The notes: generated by a model not told the origin, from the sequence alone. A stretch of DNA of 8,248 nt from Sulfurimonas sp. (GCA_027063295.1 JAMORZ010000121.1:1-8248); one strand, 5' to 3'; numbered from the stretch's first letter, positions 1-6,824 are shown. A program made the numbers and translations.

Positions 1-398
1 GTGATGTTCATATTTTTGATACAAAAAATGGAAAACTACTCAAAACACTCTCAGGGGAAAATCTTGATAATGTTTTTGATGTTGCGTTTAAAAACAATAT
101 TATCGCCACTGCAGGGCAAGACAGACGTGTTGTAGTGTATGATCTCAAACATAACACTGCATACTATAAAAAATCTAATTTTATCATCTACAGTGCAGGA
201 GTCTCTCCAAGTGGTGAGATCATCGCTTATGCAAGTGATGAGAACAACAATGTTACACTTTTTAAAAGAGTTTCAAAGCTTCCACTTGGTACATACACAG
301 ATATCAAGATGACACCTGTTCAAATCTTGTTTATTGATGAAAAAAACTTTTTTGTAGCGAGTGATGACAATACTGTCAACCTCTACAAAGTAAAATAG
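1..398 (+). CDS. napL: NapL, WD40-like nap-cluster protein (5' truncated by window edge)
   Basis: Only the C-terminal part is present. The open frame runs in from the left edge (first full codon at base 3) and ends at TAG 396-398, giving about 132 residues. An apparent GTG start at 135 is internal, because the frame is open and protein-like before it. The sequence shows repeated beta-propeller blade endings of WD40 type: DVHIFDTKNGKLL at the start, then GQDRRVVVYDL, SDENNNVTLFK and SDDNTVNLYKVK at the C-terminus. Identity as NapL is inferred from the propeller fold together with position: in epsilonproteobacterial nap clusters (napAGHBFLD) a WD40-like NapL comes just before NapD, and here NapD follows after one inserted gene. 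NapL is thought to be a periplasmic accessory to the NapA nitrate reductase, with an unclear exact role. The signal peptide would lie outside the window, so export cannot be checked. Confidence 0.72.
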   Translation, partial: DVHIFDTKNGKLLKTLSGENLDNVFDVAFKNNIIATAGQDRRVVVYDLKHNTAYYKKSNFIIYSAGVSPSGEIIAYASDENNNVTLFKRVSKLPLGTYTDIKMTPVQILFIDEKNFFVASDDNTVNLYKVK

Positions 399-407
399 GA
401 GCTTACG

Positions 408-851
408 ATGGAGTTTAATGAAAGTGAATTTTTAGTAGAAACACAAGTACCTCAAGATGAGCTTATCATCTCAAGAACTGATCTTGATGGCAATATAACA
501 TATGCAAACGAGACATTTTGTAAGATAAGTGGTTATACACAAGAGGAGCTTTTAGGAAAACCTCATAATATTGTAAGACATCCCGATATGCCATCGTCTG
601 TGTTTGCAGATCTTTGGAAAACACTCAAAGAGAAAAAACAGTGGAGTGGTGTTGTAAAAAACATCAGAAAAGATAAAGGTTTTTACTGGGTTGAAGCTAT
701 TATATCTGGTGTTTATAAAGATGGTGAACTAATTGAGTATAAATCACTCAGAACACCCGTAAACTATGAAACAAAACTCAAGTTTCAAAAACTCTATGAT
801 ACAATGCGTAAAGAGAGTTCAGAAAGAACTCGAACGATTATATACAAATAA
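408..851 (+). CDS. Single-domain PAS protein, Aer/CetB type (predicted FAD redox sensor)
   Basis: This 147-residue cytoplasmic protein is almost entirely one PAS domain (about residues 16-118) plus a short charged helix (about 120-145). It closely resembles the PAS domain of the aerotaxis receptor Aer: TDLDGNITYANETF at 24-37, SGYTQEELLGKPHN at 41-54, VRHPDMP at 56-62, QWSGVVKNIRK at 78-88 and YWVEA at 93-97. H53, R57, H58, D60, W79 and N85 fall at the same residue numbers as in E. coli Aer as I recall it, where residues of this set matter for FAD binding. There is no kinase, HAMP, methyl-accepting or transmembrane segment, so it must signal through a partner. CetB of Campylobacter is a similar PAS-only protein that works with the receptor-like CetA in energy taxis. 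AGGAG overlapping the napL stop codon supports the start at 408. Its place between napL and napD suggests expression with nitrate respiration; the partner is unknown. Confidence 0.85.
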   Translation: MEFNESEFLVETQVPQDELIISRTDLDGNITYANETFCKISGYTQEELLGKPHNIVRHPDMPSSVFADLWKTLKEKKQWSGVVKNIRKDKGFYWVEAIISGVYKDGELIEYKSLRTPVNYETKLKFQKLYDTMRKESSERTRTIIYK

Positions 852-872
852 ATAAACTATTAAGGATTTAAA

Positions 873-1274
873 ATGAACATTTCAAGTATTGTTGTACAAA
901 CACTTCCAGAACATGTAGAAAAAGTTGTTGAAGATTTAAAAAACTGTGAAGCATGTGATTATCATCTTCATGATGAAAAAGGGCGTATTATTATCACTAT
1001 TGAGGGTGATGGTGTATCTCAAGAGTTAGAAAAACTTCGTGTAATAGAAGCGATTCCTCATGTTATAGCAGCAGATATGCAGATGGCATACTCTGAAGAT
1101 GAGCTCGATGAGCATATGGAAGTTATCAACAACCGTAATGTCGTACCAAAGATTCTTCAAGATACTCAAAATGCTGATGTTGATAAAGTAGTTTACAATG
1201 GCGATTTGAAAAAACGTGAAGATATGGTTGCGTTTGCCAAAGAGTTTGATGCAGCAAAAGAGAGAGAGCAGTAA
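873..1274 (+). CDS. napD: NapD, chaperone for the NapA Tat signal peptide
   Basis: NapD is a small cytoplasmic protein with a ferredoxin-like fold. It binds the twin-arginine signal peptide of the catalytic subunit NapA and holds back export until the molybdenum cofactor is inserted. The first 80 or so residues fit the family: an N-terminal strand (NISSIVVQTLPEHVEKV, 2-18), a central KGRIIITIEGDG strand-turn (36-47), and IPHVIAADMQMAYSEDEL at 61-78, which matches the usual end of the fold. At 133 residues it is longer than the roughly 90-residue enterobacterial proteins. The extra tail (about 80-133) is charged and probably helical, ending AAKEREQ. AAGGA at 862-866 lies six bases before the ATG. 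The gene starts 21 nt after the PAS gene and is followed after a single base by the next ORF. The nap context supports the call, though similarity outside the core is modest. Confidence 0.83.
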   Translation: MNISSIVVQTLPEHVEKVVEDLKNCEACDYHLHDEKGRIIITIEGDGVSQELEKLRVIEAIPHVIAADMQMAYSEDELDEHMEVINNRNVVPKILQDTQNADVDKVVYNGDLKKREDMVAFAKEFDAAKEREQ

Positions 1275-1275
1275 G

Positions 1276-1578
1276 ATGGCTGTAGTGTTTGAAGCTAAAA
1301 TTTTTGCAAATTTGGACGATACTTGGTTTATAGAGCTCAAAGATACTGTTGATGGCAGAGTGATGTTATGTAACAATCTTGAAGAGCTTGAAAAGAACAT
1401 AGAGTCTCTTGGTGAGATGTATGGTGGACATGTTGATGAAGTACGTTGGTTTAGAGATGAAAGTGTCTCTGAGTTGGTGATGGATGATCTTCGTCTTCAA
1501 ATGGCAGAACAACGTGAAAAGATAGAAGAGGAACGTGGAGCAGTGATCACTCCAGTAGTAGAGAAAAGTAACTCTTAA
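1276..1578 (+). CDS. Small acidic protein of unknown function, last gene of the nap unit
   Basis: I do not recognise this 100-residue protein. The frame is open further upstream (to an ATG at 1216), but ATG 1276 is the better start: it sits one base after the napD stop, a normal spacing for a coupled gene, whereas the longer form would overlap napD by 59 bases with an unrelated basic leader. The protein has no signal peptide or membrane segment and one cysteine (C32). The N-terminal part (about 3-60) looks like a small alpha/beta fold, with strands FEAKIFANLDDTWFIEL and GRVMLC, then a helix NLEELEKNIESLG and a strand DEVRWFRDE. Residues about 65-88 form a charged helix, and the last dozen residues look unstructured. 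Co-transcription with napD suggests a cytoplasmic accessory role in Nap assembly or its regulation, but that rests on position alone. Confidence 0.8.
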   Translation: MAVVFEAKIFANLDDTWFIELKDTVDGRVMLCNNLEELEKNIESLGEMYGGHVDEVRWFRDESVSELVMDDLRLQMAEQREKIEEERGAVITPVVEKSNS

Positions 1579-1584
1579 AAAAGA

Positions 1585-1634
1585 GTTGCTATCTGTGCAG
1601 AGTCTAACTTCTTAGCCTTTGCAGAGATAGCAAT
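1585..1634. other. Long imperfect hairpin between nap unit and porin gene
   Basis: The left arm, starting TTGCTATCT at 1586, pairs with the right arm, ending AGATAGCAA at 1633. There are nine perfect base pairs, one G-G mismatch (1595/1624), then TGCA/TGCA, a G-U pair (1600/1619) and AG/CT. A further CTAA/TTAG stem (1604-1607 with 1612-1615) closes on a CTTC loop. No T-run follows on the + strand, so it is not a textbook terminator for the nap transcript. Read leftward, it is followed by CTCTTTTTT. A second small hairpin, ACTCTT-AAAA-AAGAGT at 1571-1586, covers the stop codon of the preceding gene. Possible roles are attenuation, 3'-end protection or processing between the nap genes and the porin. 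Confidence 0.6.
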
Positions 1635-1661
1635 ATCTCAAACAAACATAAGGAAGAAAAT

Positions 1662-2891
1662 ATGAAAAAAATTATGATGTCAGCTGTTGCACTAACAGCT
1701 ATGATGAGTACACCATCTGCGCTAAGTGCAGCAGAAGATGGGATTAGTATCTTTGATGATGTAAAACTAAAAGGTCAAATCCGTCCAAGATATGAGTATG
1801 CAGATACAAAAGATGATAAAAAAGATGCTGGTCAAGCTCTTACGTCACGTGTAAAACTAAGTGCATCTTCTGGACTTTTAGGTGTTGATGGCTTAACTGC
1901 AAACATCGGTTTGATTGGTGTGTATGATTTTGGTTGGACAACTGAAAACGGTTTAACAAATGGTGGAACAAGTAATAAAATTGTTGATCCTGCTACGGCA
2001 ATGCTTTCTAACTTAGAGTTAACATACAAGATCAACAAAACAACTCTCCATGCTGGTCGTGGTCAAGTAAACCTTGATAACCAACGTTTCATCGGTACTG
2101 TTGGCTGGAGACAACTAGAGAGAAGTTATGACTCTTTATTTGTTGCAGATAACTCTGTTGAGAACTTAAACCTTTTAGCTGCATGGGTATATGCATTTGA
2201 AGGTGTTGCAAATACGGATAAAGTAAGCACAAACTCTGTACTTTTAAATGCAAGTTATAAAGTGATGGATGAGTTAAAGATCACTGCTTATGACTATATG
2301 ATCGCAAATACTCATGATACTTATGGTTTAGCTCTTACTGGTAAAGTGAAGATGGATCCAGCAACTATTACATACCGTGCAGAGTATGCAATGCAAAGTG
2401 ATGCTACGATGGAGATTCATGAGCAAACTTCAACAACTGGTAAAGCTGATGCTAACTATATGAACTTTGACTTAGGTGCTAACATCTCTGGTGTTTTAGT
2501 TGGTGCTAACTACGAGTTCCAAAGTGGTAAAGATGGTGATGAAACTGCATTTTCAACACCACTTGGTACAAATCACAAATTTAATGGTTGGGCCGATGAG
2601 TTCTTACTTCCAGGAACACATGACAATGGTCTTATCGATATGAATGCACGTCTTGGTTATAAAGCAAAAGGTTTCGGTAAAGTACTTGCAGTGTATCATA
2701 AATTTGATGCAGATACAGGTGATAAGACAGATTTAGGATCTGAAATTGATGCTGTATATGCAAACAGTATTCCTGGTCTTAAAGGTGTAAATGGTCTTGT
2801 TAAATTTGCTTATTATATGGCTGGTGAGACAGGTTCTGGACATGAAAATGACACAGCAAAAGCTTGGGTACAACTAGATTACAAATTCTAG
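1662..2891 (+). CDS. Outer-membrane beta-barrel porin
   Basis: This 409-residue protein starts with a clear Sec signal peptide: MKKIMMSAVALTAMM, a hydrophobic core, then SALSAAEDG with likely cleavage after A23 or A24. The mature part is made of alternating hydrophobic/polar strands typical of a barrel, e.g. KLKGQIRPRYEYA (35-47), repeated stretches such as LGYKAKGFGKVLAVYHKF, and a final strand AWVQLDYKF ending in Phe, the usual signal for barrel assembly by the BAM complex. It resembles the large porins of Sulfurimonas-like Campylobacterota; the segment around NGWADEFL also recalls alginate-export-like porins of other Proteobacteria, but substrate cannot be read from sequence. AGGAAG at 1651-1656 supports the ATG. 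The gene stands 83 nt after the nap unit on the same strand and ends in its own terminator. It may admit nitrate or other anions, but this is only positional inference. Confidence 0.85.
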   Translation: MKKIMMSAVALTAMMSTPSALSAAEDGISIFDDVKLKGQIRPRYEYADTKDDKKDAGQALTSRVKLSASSGLLGVDGLTANIGLIGVYDFGWTTENGLTNGGTSNKIVDPATAMLSNLELTYKINKTTLHAGRGQVNLDNQRFIGTVGWRQLERSYDSLFVADNSVENLNLLAAWVYAFEGVANTDKVSTNSVLLNASYKVMDELKITAYDYMIANTHDTYGLALTGKVKMDPATITYRAEYAMQSDATMEIHEQTSTTGKADANYMNFDLGANISGVLVGANYEFQSGKDGDETAFSTPLGTNHKFNGWADEFLLPGTHDNGLIDMNARLGYKAKGFGKVLAVYHKFDADTGDKTDLGSEIDAVYANSIPGLKGVNGLVKFAYYMAGETGSGHENDTAKAWVQLDYKF

Positions 2892-2906
2892 AAATTTCCC
2901 TTTAAT

Positions 2907-2949
2907 AGTAACTCCTTTTTGGAGTTACTTCTCCTCTATTTTATTTTTT
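2907..2949 (+). terminator. Terminator-like hairpin after the porin gene
   Basis: A perfect 9-bp stem, AGTAACTCC (2907-2915) with GGAGTTACT (2921-2929), closes a TTTTT loop and begins 15 bases after the porin stop. It is followed by a pyrimidine-rich tract with T-runs (to about 2949) rather than an immediate unbroken T-run. It separates the porin from the convergent serA unit and is the most likely end of the rightward transcript. Confidence 0.7.
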
Positions 2950-3029
2950 CCTCTTTTTTACATAGTTCTATAGAAGAACAATTATATTTATTATCGATAA
3001 ATAGAAGATAAAATGTAGAAGAGGGGAAA
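2950..3029. other. AT-rich intergenic stretch between convergent terminators
   Basis: No coding potential is visible. It contains two perfect 10-bp palindromes, TTCTATAGAA (2966-2975) and TTATCGATAA (2991-3000). The first is part of a GTTCT/AGAAC inverted repeat (2965-2969 with 2975-2979). A minus-strand TATAAT occurs at 2981-2986, but there is nothing obvious for it to transcribe. Confidence 0.45.
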
Positions 3030-3052
3030 TTTGAGCCTATAAAAGGCTCAAA
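3030..3052 (-). terminator. Terminator-like hairpin after serA
   Basis: TTTGAGCCT (3030-3038) and AGGCTCAAA (3044-3052) form a perfect 9-bp stem with a 5-base loop, 9 bases beyond the serA stop. On the minus strand the stem is followed by a few T residues and then CCCC, so the T-run is short. Position and stem quality suit the end of the leftward aroA-to-serA run, with moderate certainty about intrinsic termination. Confidence 0.6.
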
Positions 3053-3061
3053 GAAGAGATG

Positions 3062-4651
3062 TTAAAGTTTTGCGTAACTTACAGATAGACAAGCTTCTAG
3101 ATTTGAGAGTTGCTCTAATGTAGCATCATTGACTGCATCATCAACTAAGATAACTGCCAATGCTTCTTTATTGTTATTTCTTGCCAATGAAAAGTCAGCA
3201 ATGTTTACATTATTGCTTGCTAATGTTGTACCAATGCTTCCAATAACACCTGGAACATCAGAGTTTTTAAAGAGGATCATATCTCCTTTTAAAGCTACTT
3301 CAATGTCAAAGCCATCAATAGCAGTGATACGCTGTACACCATCATCAAAAATAGTTGCTGAGATAGTTGTTGTTCCCTCAGCAGTTGTAAGTTTTGCAGT
3401 GATAAGGTTTTTATAAACTGTTGAGTCACCTAATGACTCAGCTTCTATCTCTATCCCTTTCTCTTTTGCAACAAAGTCTGCATTTACATAGTTGATTTTA
3501 TCACCTGCACTTTGACTCATAGCACCAACTGTTACAAAAGTTGAGAGTGAGTCAACATACTCACCAATCTCACCTTGACCAGAGATCTTGATAGATACAA
3601 TCTGACTTTTATTCATCTGAGAAGCTAAGAAACCTATCTTTTGCCCCATCTCTAAAAATGGCTTAACAAACGCAGGGATCTTAGACTCATCTATCGGTAA
3701 ATTCATTGCGTTTGGATATGCGATACCTTTTGCAGCTGCGATTGCATTTTCTGCTGCTTGAGTACCAATGTTATACTGAGATTCATAAGTGTTTGCACCA
3801 AGGTGTGGTGATACTACAATGTTATCAAGATCAAGAAGCTTATTGTCTGTTGCTGGCTCTTTACCAAACACATCTATACCAGCAAAACGGATTTTACCAG
3901 ATTTAAGACCATTGTAGAGTGCATCTTCGTTATACAAGTCACCCCTTGCACAGTTTATAAGCACTACACCATCTTTCATCTTAGCGATTTCTGCTTCACC
4001 AATAATACCTATAGTCTCTTGGTTTTTTGGTGTATGGATAGTAATAAGATCACATGCTAAGATATCATCAAAGTTTTTTGTATAGGTCATATCAAGATCA
4101 GTCACTTTTGATGGGTGGATATATGGATCGTAAGCTACGATATCCATCTCAAAAGCTTTTGCACGTTTTGCTACACGACTACCGATATTACCAAAACCGA
4201 TCACACCAAGCTTTTTACCTTTAAGCTCATGTCCATACCATTTTTCACGTTTCCAGATACGTTGATTTTTAAGGTGATCATGAGAGTATGGAAACATTCT
4301 CATACAGCTTAGCATATGTGTCATTGTAAGTTCTACTGCTGCTATTGTATTTGCAGTTGGTACATTCATAACAATGATACCCTCTTTTGAACATCCTGGG
4401 ATATCTACATTATCTACACCAACACCAGCACGAACAATCGCTTTCATATTTTTTGCATGAGCGATAAAGTTTGCATCAACATCTGTTGAACTTCTTGTAA
4501 TTGCTACATCAGCTTGTGGGATAATCTCGCTAACAAGTTTATCTTTTGGCTCATCTGCCGCCATGATAAAATTGATATTTTCATCATTTTCAAGCATTTT
4601 AAGACCAGCTTCATGGATATGGTCACATACTACTACTGTATATTTTTGCAT
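3062..4651 (-). CDS. serA: D-3-phosphoglycerate dehydrogenase
   Basis: SerA oxidises 3-phosphoglycerate to 3-phosphohydroxypyruvate with NAD+, the first step of serine synthesis in the cytoplasm. The 529 residues match the long form of the enzyme. A substrate/NAD-binding catalytic core (about 1-315) carries GFGNIG at 152-157, an acidic D175 after the second Rossmann strand, and the catalytic set R236 (NCARG), E265 (GKEP) and H283 (SPHLGAN). An intervening ASB-type domain spans about 320-450, and a C-terminal ACT domain about 455-529 (NSDVPGVIGSIG, NVNIADFSLAR). By alignment from memory, D465 and N483 correspond to serine-contact positions of the mycobacterial ACT domain, so serine feedback is plausible. 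The ATG overlaps the preceding stop as TAATG, and AGAGGA (4658-4663) lies inside the end of that gene, which points to translational coupling. It is the last gene of the leftward run. Confidence 0.96.
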   Translation of the reverse strand: MQKYTVVVCDHIHEAGLKMLENDENINFIMAADEPKDKLVSEIIPQADVAITRSSTDVDANFIAHAKNMKAIVRAGVGVDNVDIPGCSKEGIIVMNVPTANTIAAVELTMTHMLSCMRMFPYSHDHLKNQRIWKREKWYGHELKGKKLGVIGFGNIGSRVAKRAKAFEMDIVAYDPYIHPSKVTDLDMTYTKNFDDILACDLITIHTPKNQETIGIIGEAEIAKMKDGVVLINCARGDLYNEDALYNGLKSGKIRFAGIDVFGKEPATDNKLLDLDNIVVSPHLGANTYESQYNIGTQAAENAIAAAKGIAYPNAMNLPIDESKIPAFVKPFLEMGQKIGFLASQMNKSQIVSIKISGQGEIGEYVDSLSTFVTVGAMSQSAGDKINYVNADFVAKEKGIEIEAESLGDSTVYKNLITAKLTTAEGTTTISATIFDDGVQRITAIDGFDIEVALKGDMILFKNSDVPGVIGSIGTTLASNNVNIADFSLARNNNKEALAVILVDDAVNDATLEQLSNLEACLSVSYAKL

Positions 4652-5130
4652 TAATATTCCTCTTTATATGGCTTTATTGCAGCCTTGATTTTGTAATTTT
4701 TCAACACTTTTACCAAGTTGTTCAATTTATTTACACTATGTGAATAAATAAGTAACTCCATCCCTTTTTTATCTTGCTTGAGATAGTACTTCAACTTATG
4801 TCTTGCAAGTTCCTCTTTCAAACAAAAAATCTGATACGGATCCAAGAGAGCAGCTGAAAGTTTATATGTAATGGTTTTAGTTATTTTTTCATCTAAGTCA
4901 ACTTTTATGAAGACTTCATTTACAGGGAAAGAGAAACCTTCTCTTTGTGTATTTGAAAAATGTTCAAGCCACATCTTTTCTGGCTTTATGTTTTTTACAG
5001 AACTTTTTAGTTCCAATGGTTTTCCCTCTCCCAAATCAACATTTGAGTTGATTGAGATGAGGAAAAAGATTAAAAATATACTTACTGCTAAAGCTAAAAG
5101 AGGAGCGAACCACTTTAGAAGCTTTTGCAT
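4651..5130 (-). CDS. Membrane-anchored protein of unknown function between rpsA and serA
   Basis: This 159-residue protein has one strongly hydrophobic N-terminal segment (about 8-28, LLALAVSIFLIFFLISI) without a convincing cleavage site. It is probably a signal anchor leaving residues 30-159 in the periplasm. The rest is basic and mixed alpha/beta: a strand pair around VNEVFIKVDLDEKITKTITYKL (split over 70-91), a helix DPYQIFCLKEELARH (97-111), and a C-terminal part (112-156) with strand-helix-strand character (KLKYYLKQ, MELLIYS, NNLVKVLKNY, KIKAAIKP). That pattern is faintly like a SPOR-type peptidoglycan-binding domain, but I cannot assign it. The start is 6 nt after the rpsA stop with no good Shine-Dalgarno, so it may rely on coupling; its stop overlaps the serA ATG. 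A small protein also sits at this position in C. jejuni (from memory), so position is conserved though function is unknown. Confidence 0.85.
   Translation of the reverse strand: MQKLLKWFAPLLALAVSIFLIFFLISINSNVDLGEGKPLELKSSVKNIKPEKMWLEHFSNTQREGFSFPVNEVFIKVDLDEKITKTITYKLSAALLDPYQIFCLKEELARHKLKYYLKQDKKGMELLIYSHSVNKLNNLVKVLKNYKIKAAIKPYKEEY
4658..4663 (-). promoter_or_regulatory. Shine-Dalgarno for serA inside the upstream gene
   Basis: AGAGGA on the minus strand lies six bases before the serA ATG and within the last codons (Glu-Glu-Tyr) of the membrane protein gene. It fixes the serA start and means serA initiation occurs on mRNA being translated for the upstream gene. Confidence 0.75.
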
Positions 5131-5136
5131 TTAAGA

Positions 5137-6792
5137 CTACTTAAATTTATCTTTAATTAAATCACCTAAAGAGTGTGACTCAGTGTCATTGATTTGTTCA
5201 AGCATTGCTTGATTTTTGATGTAGTCAAGTTTCTTCACAGAAAGACGAATACGATCACGTTTTGTATCGATAACAGCGATCGCAGCTTCGATCTCTTGAC
5301 CTGGCTCTAACTCTTCTTTATTAAGTGGAGCTAAATCCTCATCACGGATAAGCGCATCAACACCATCTTCAAGTGAAACGAACACACCAAAATCTTTAAT
5401 GTCACGGATAGTACCAGTAACAATAGAATTGTTGTTATGAGTTGTTGCAAATTTATCAATAGGAGACTCTAAAAGAGTTTTTCTATTTAAAGAGATCTTT
5501 TGATCTTCTTCGTTGATTTTAGCAATCTTAACTTCAACCTCTTCACCAGATTTTAAAACTTCTTTTGCTTTAGTACCTTTTTCCCAAGAGATATCTTGGT
5601 TATGTAAAAGACCCTCTACACCTGCGATACGAACAAATGCACCAAAATCAGTAAGTGAAGTAACTGTACCAGTTACAATGTCACCCTCTCTGTAGTTCTT
5701 TAAGAACTCATCAAAAGGTTTTGGTAAAAGTTTTTTCAATGAAACACGAAGTTTATGAGTTTTAGGGTTGATCTCAATAACTTCAACATCGATCTCTTGA
5801 CCAACTTCTAAGTAATCTGCTGGATTTTTTACATTTTTATCCCAAGTGATCTCAGAGATATGTAAGAAACCTTCTACATCATTACCAAGGTCAACAAATA
5901 CACCATAGTTTTCAATGTTTGAAACTGTTACTGTGATAGTATCACCTTCATCTAACTCAGACTCAACCTCTTCCCATGGATCTGGAAGTACTGCTTTGAT
6001 AGAGAGTGAAAGATGACGTTTGTCTTTATCGTAAGAGATAGCTTTTACAGTTACTGTATCACCTTCATTGTAAAGTTTAGAAGGGTTTACTGGCCCTTTA
6101 TAAGAGATCTCATTATAGTGAACAAGTCCATCAACACCACCAACATCAACAAACATACCGTATGAAGTGATCTTTTTGATAACACCTTCAACTACAACAT
6201 CTTCTGCCATAAGTTGATCGATAATCTCTTTTTTCTTTTTACGCTCTTCGTTGAAAAGTTTTCTTCTTGAGATGATAATTGAATTTTCAGCCTCATCTAT
6301 CTTGATAACCTGAGCTTTAATCTTACGACCGATTACATCATCACTCTCTTTAAATGCAGCAAGTGAACGTGGCATAAAGAAAGAAACTGCATCAGCTTCT
6401 ACAACATAACCACCACGGTTTTTCTTAGTAATCACACCTTCAACAACTACATTCTCGAAGTCTTCTTTGTGTGCATCAATAAACTCAATAGTTTTCTCTT
6501 GCTCTAAAACTTTTTTATAAGAGATTTTAGGACGCTCATTGTAGTATCCCATAATCATAACTTTGATTTTATCACCAACGTTGAACTTTAGTTCACCATC
6601 TTCACTAATCTCATCAAGGTTAATAATACCCTCTAGTTTATCGCCTACACCTACTAATGCTCTATTTTCATCAGCTTGAATCTCAACAATCTCACCCTCC
6701 ACAATACGGCTAGTCTCTTGTTGTTTCTCGCTTGCTGCAAACATCTCTGCAAAATTTTCTTCTTCTTCAAATGATTCGTTATCGAACGCCAT
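5137..6792 (-). CDS. rpsA: 30S ribosomal protein S1
   Basis: S1 binds mRNA on the 30S subunit and helps initiation, especially on structured or weak leaders. The 551 residues are close to the usual length (about 557 in E. coli). After an acidic N-terminal tail (1-27) come six S1 OB-fold repeats at about 28-94, 114-178, 198-266, 283-355, 369-437 and 455-521. Repeats 3-6 carry the classic pattern: G-I-x-x-I-T-S-Y-G-M-F-V-D, NIENYGVFVDLG, SLTDFGAFVRIAG and DIKDFGVFVSLEDG, each followed by a D/E-G-L/F-[hydrophobic]-H-type strand (the sixth has DALIRDEDL). Repeats 1 and 2 are more divergent, as in other S1 proteins where they contact the ribosome. AGAGGA at 6799-6804 is six bases before the ATG. 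The gene has its own promoter after ispH and is followed after 6 nt by the membrane protein gene. Confidence 0.97.
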   Translation of the reverse strand: MAFDNESFEEEENFAEMFAASEKQQETSRIVEGEIVEIQADENRALVGVGDKLEGIINLDEISEDGELKFNVGDKIKVMIMGYYNERPKISYKKVLEQEKTIEFIDAHKEDFENVVVEGVITKKNRGGYVVEADAVSFFMPRSLAAFKESDDVIGRKIKAQVIKIDEAENSIIISRRKLFNEERKKKKEIIDQLMAEDVVVEGVIKKITSYGMFVDVGGVDGLVHYNEISYKGPVNPSKLYNEGDTVTVKAISYDKDKRHLSLSIKAVLPDPWEEVESELDEGDTITVTVSNIENYGVFVDLGNDVEGFLHISEITWDKNVKNPADYLEVGQEIDVEVIEINPKTHKLRVSLKKLLPKPFDEFLKNYREGDIVTGTVTSLTDFGAFVRIAGVEGLLHNQDISWEKGTKAKEVLKSGEEVEVKIAKINEEDQKISLNRKTLLESPIDKFATTHNNNSIVTGTIRDIKDFGVFVSLEDGVDALIRDEDLAPLNKEELEPGQEIEAAIAVIDTKRDRIRLSVKKLDYIKNQAMLEQINDTESHSLGDLIKDKFK

Positions 6793-6798
6793 TACCTA

Positions 6799-6804
6799 TC
6801 CTCT
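6799..6804 (-). promoter_or_regulatory. Shine-Dalgarno for rpsA
   Basis: AGAGGA on the minus strand, six bases before the ATG, confirms the rpsA start. A second AGG follows at 6795-6797, closer to the ATG. Confidence 0.7.
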
Positions 6805-6824
6805 GTTACATAAAAATTGTCGTG

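Noticed and set aside
1026..1400. Long minus-strand open frame across napD and the next gene
   Set aside because: Antisense to two well-supported genes, with unlikely composition and no ribosome binding context; a shadow frame.
2981..2986. Minus-strand TATAAT in the 2892-3061 gap, possibly driving an RNA antisense to the porin 3' end
   Set aside because: A single hexamer in very AT-rich DNA with no supported product or conserved structure downstream.
2892..3032. AAATTTCCC (2892-2900) and GGGAAATTT (3024-3032) as matching inverted repeats flanking the gap
   Set aside because: Nine AT-rich bases more than 120 bases apart with no element between them; probably chance.
3129..3416. Plus-strand open frame inside serA
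   Set aside because: Antisense shadow of the well-supported serA coding sequence.
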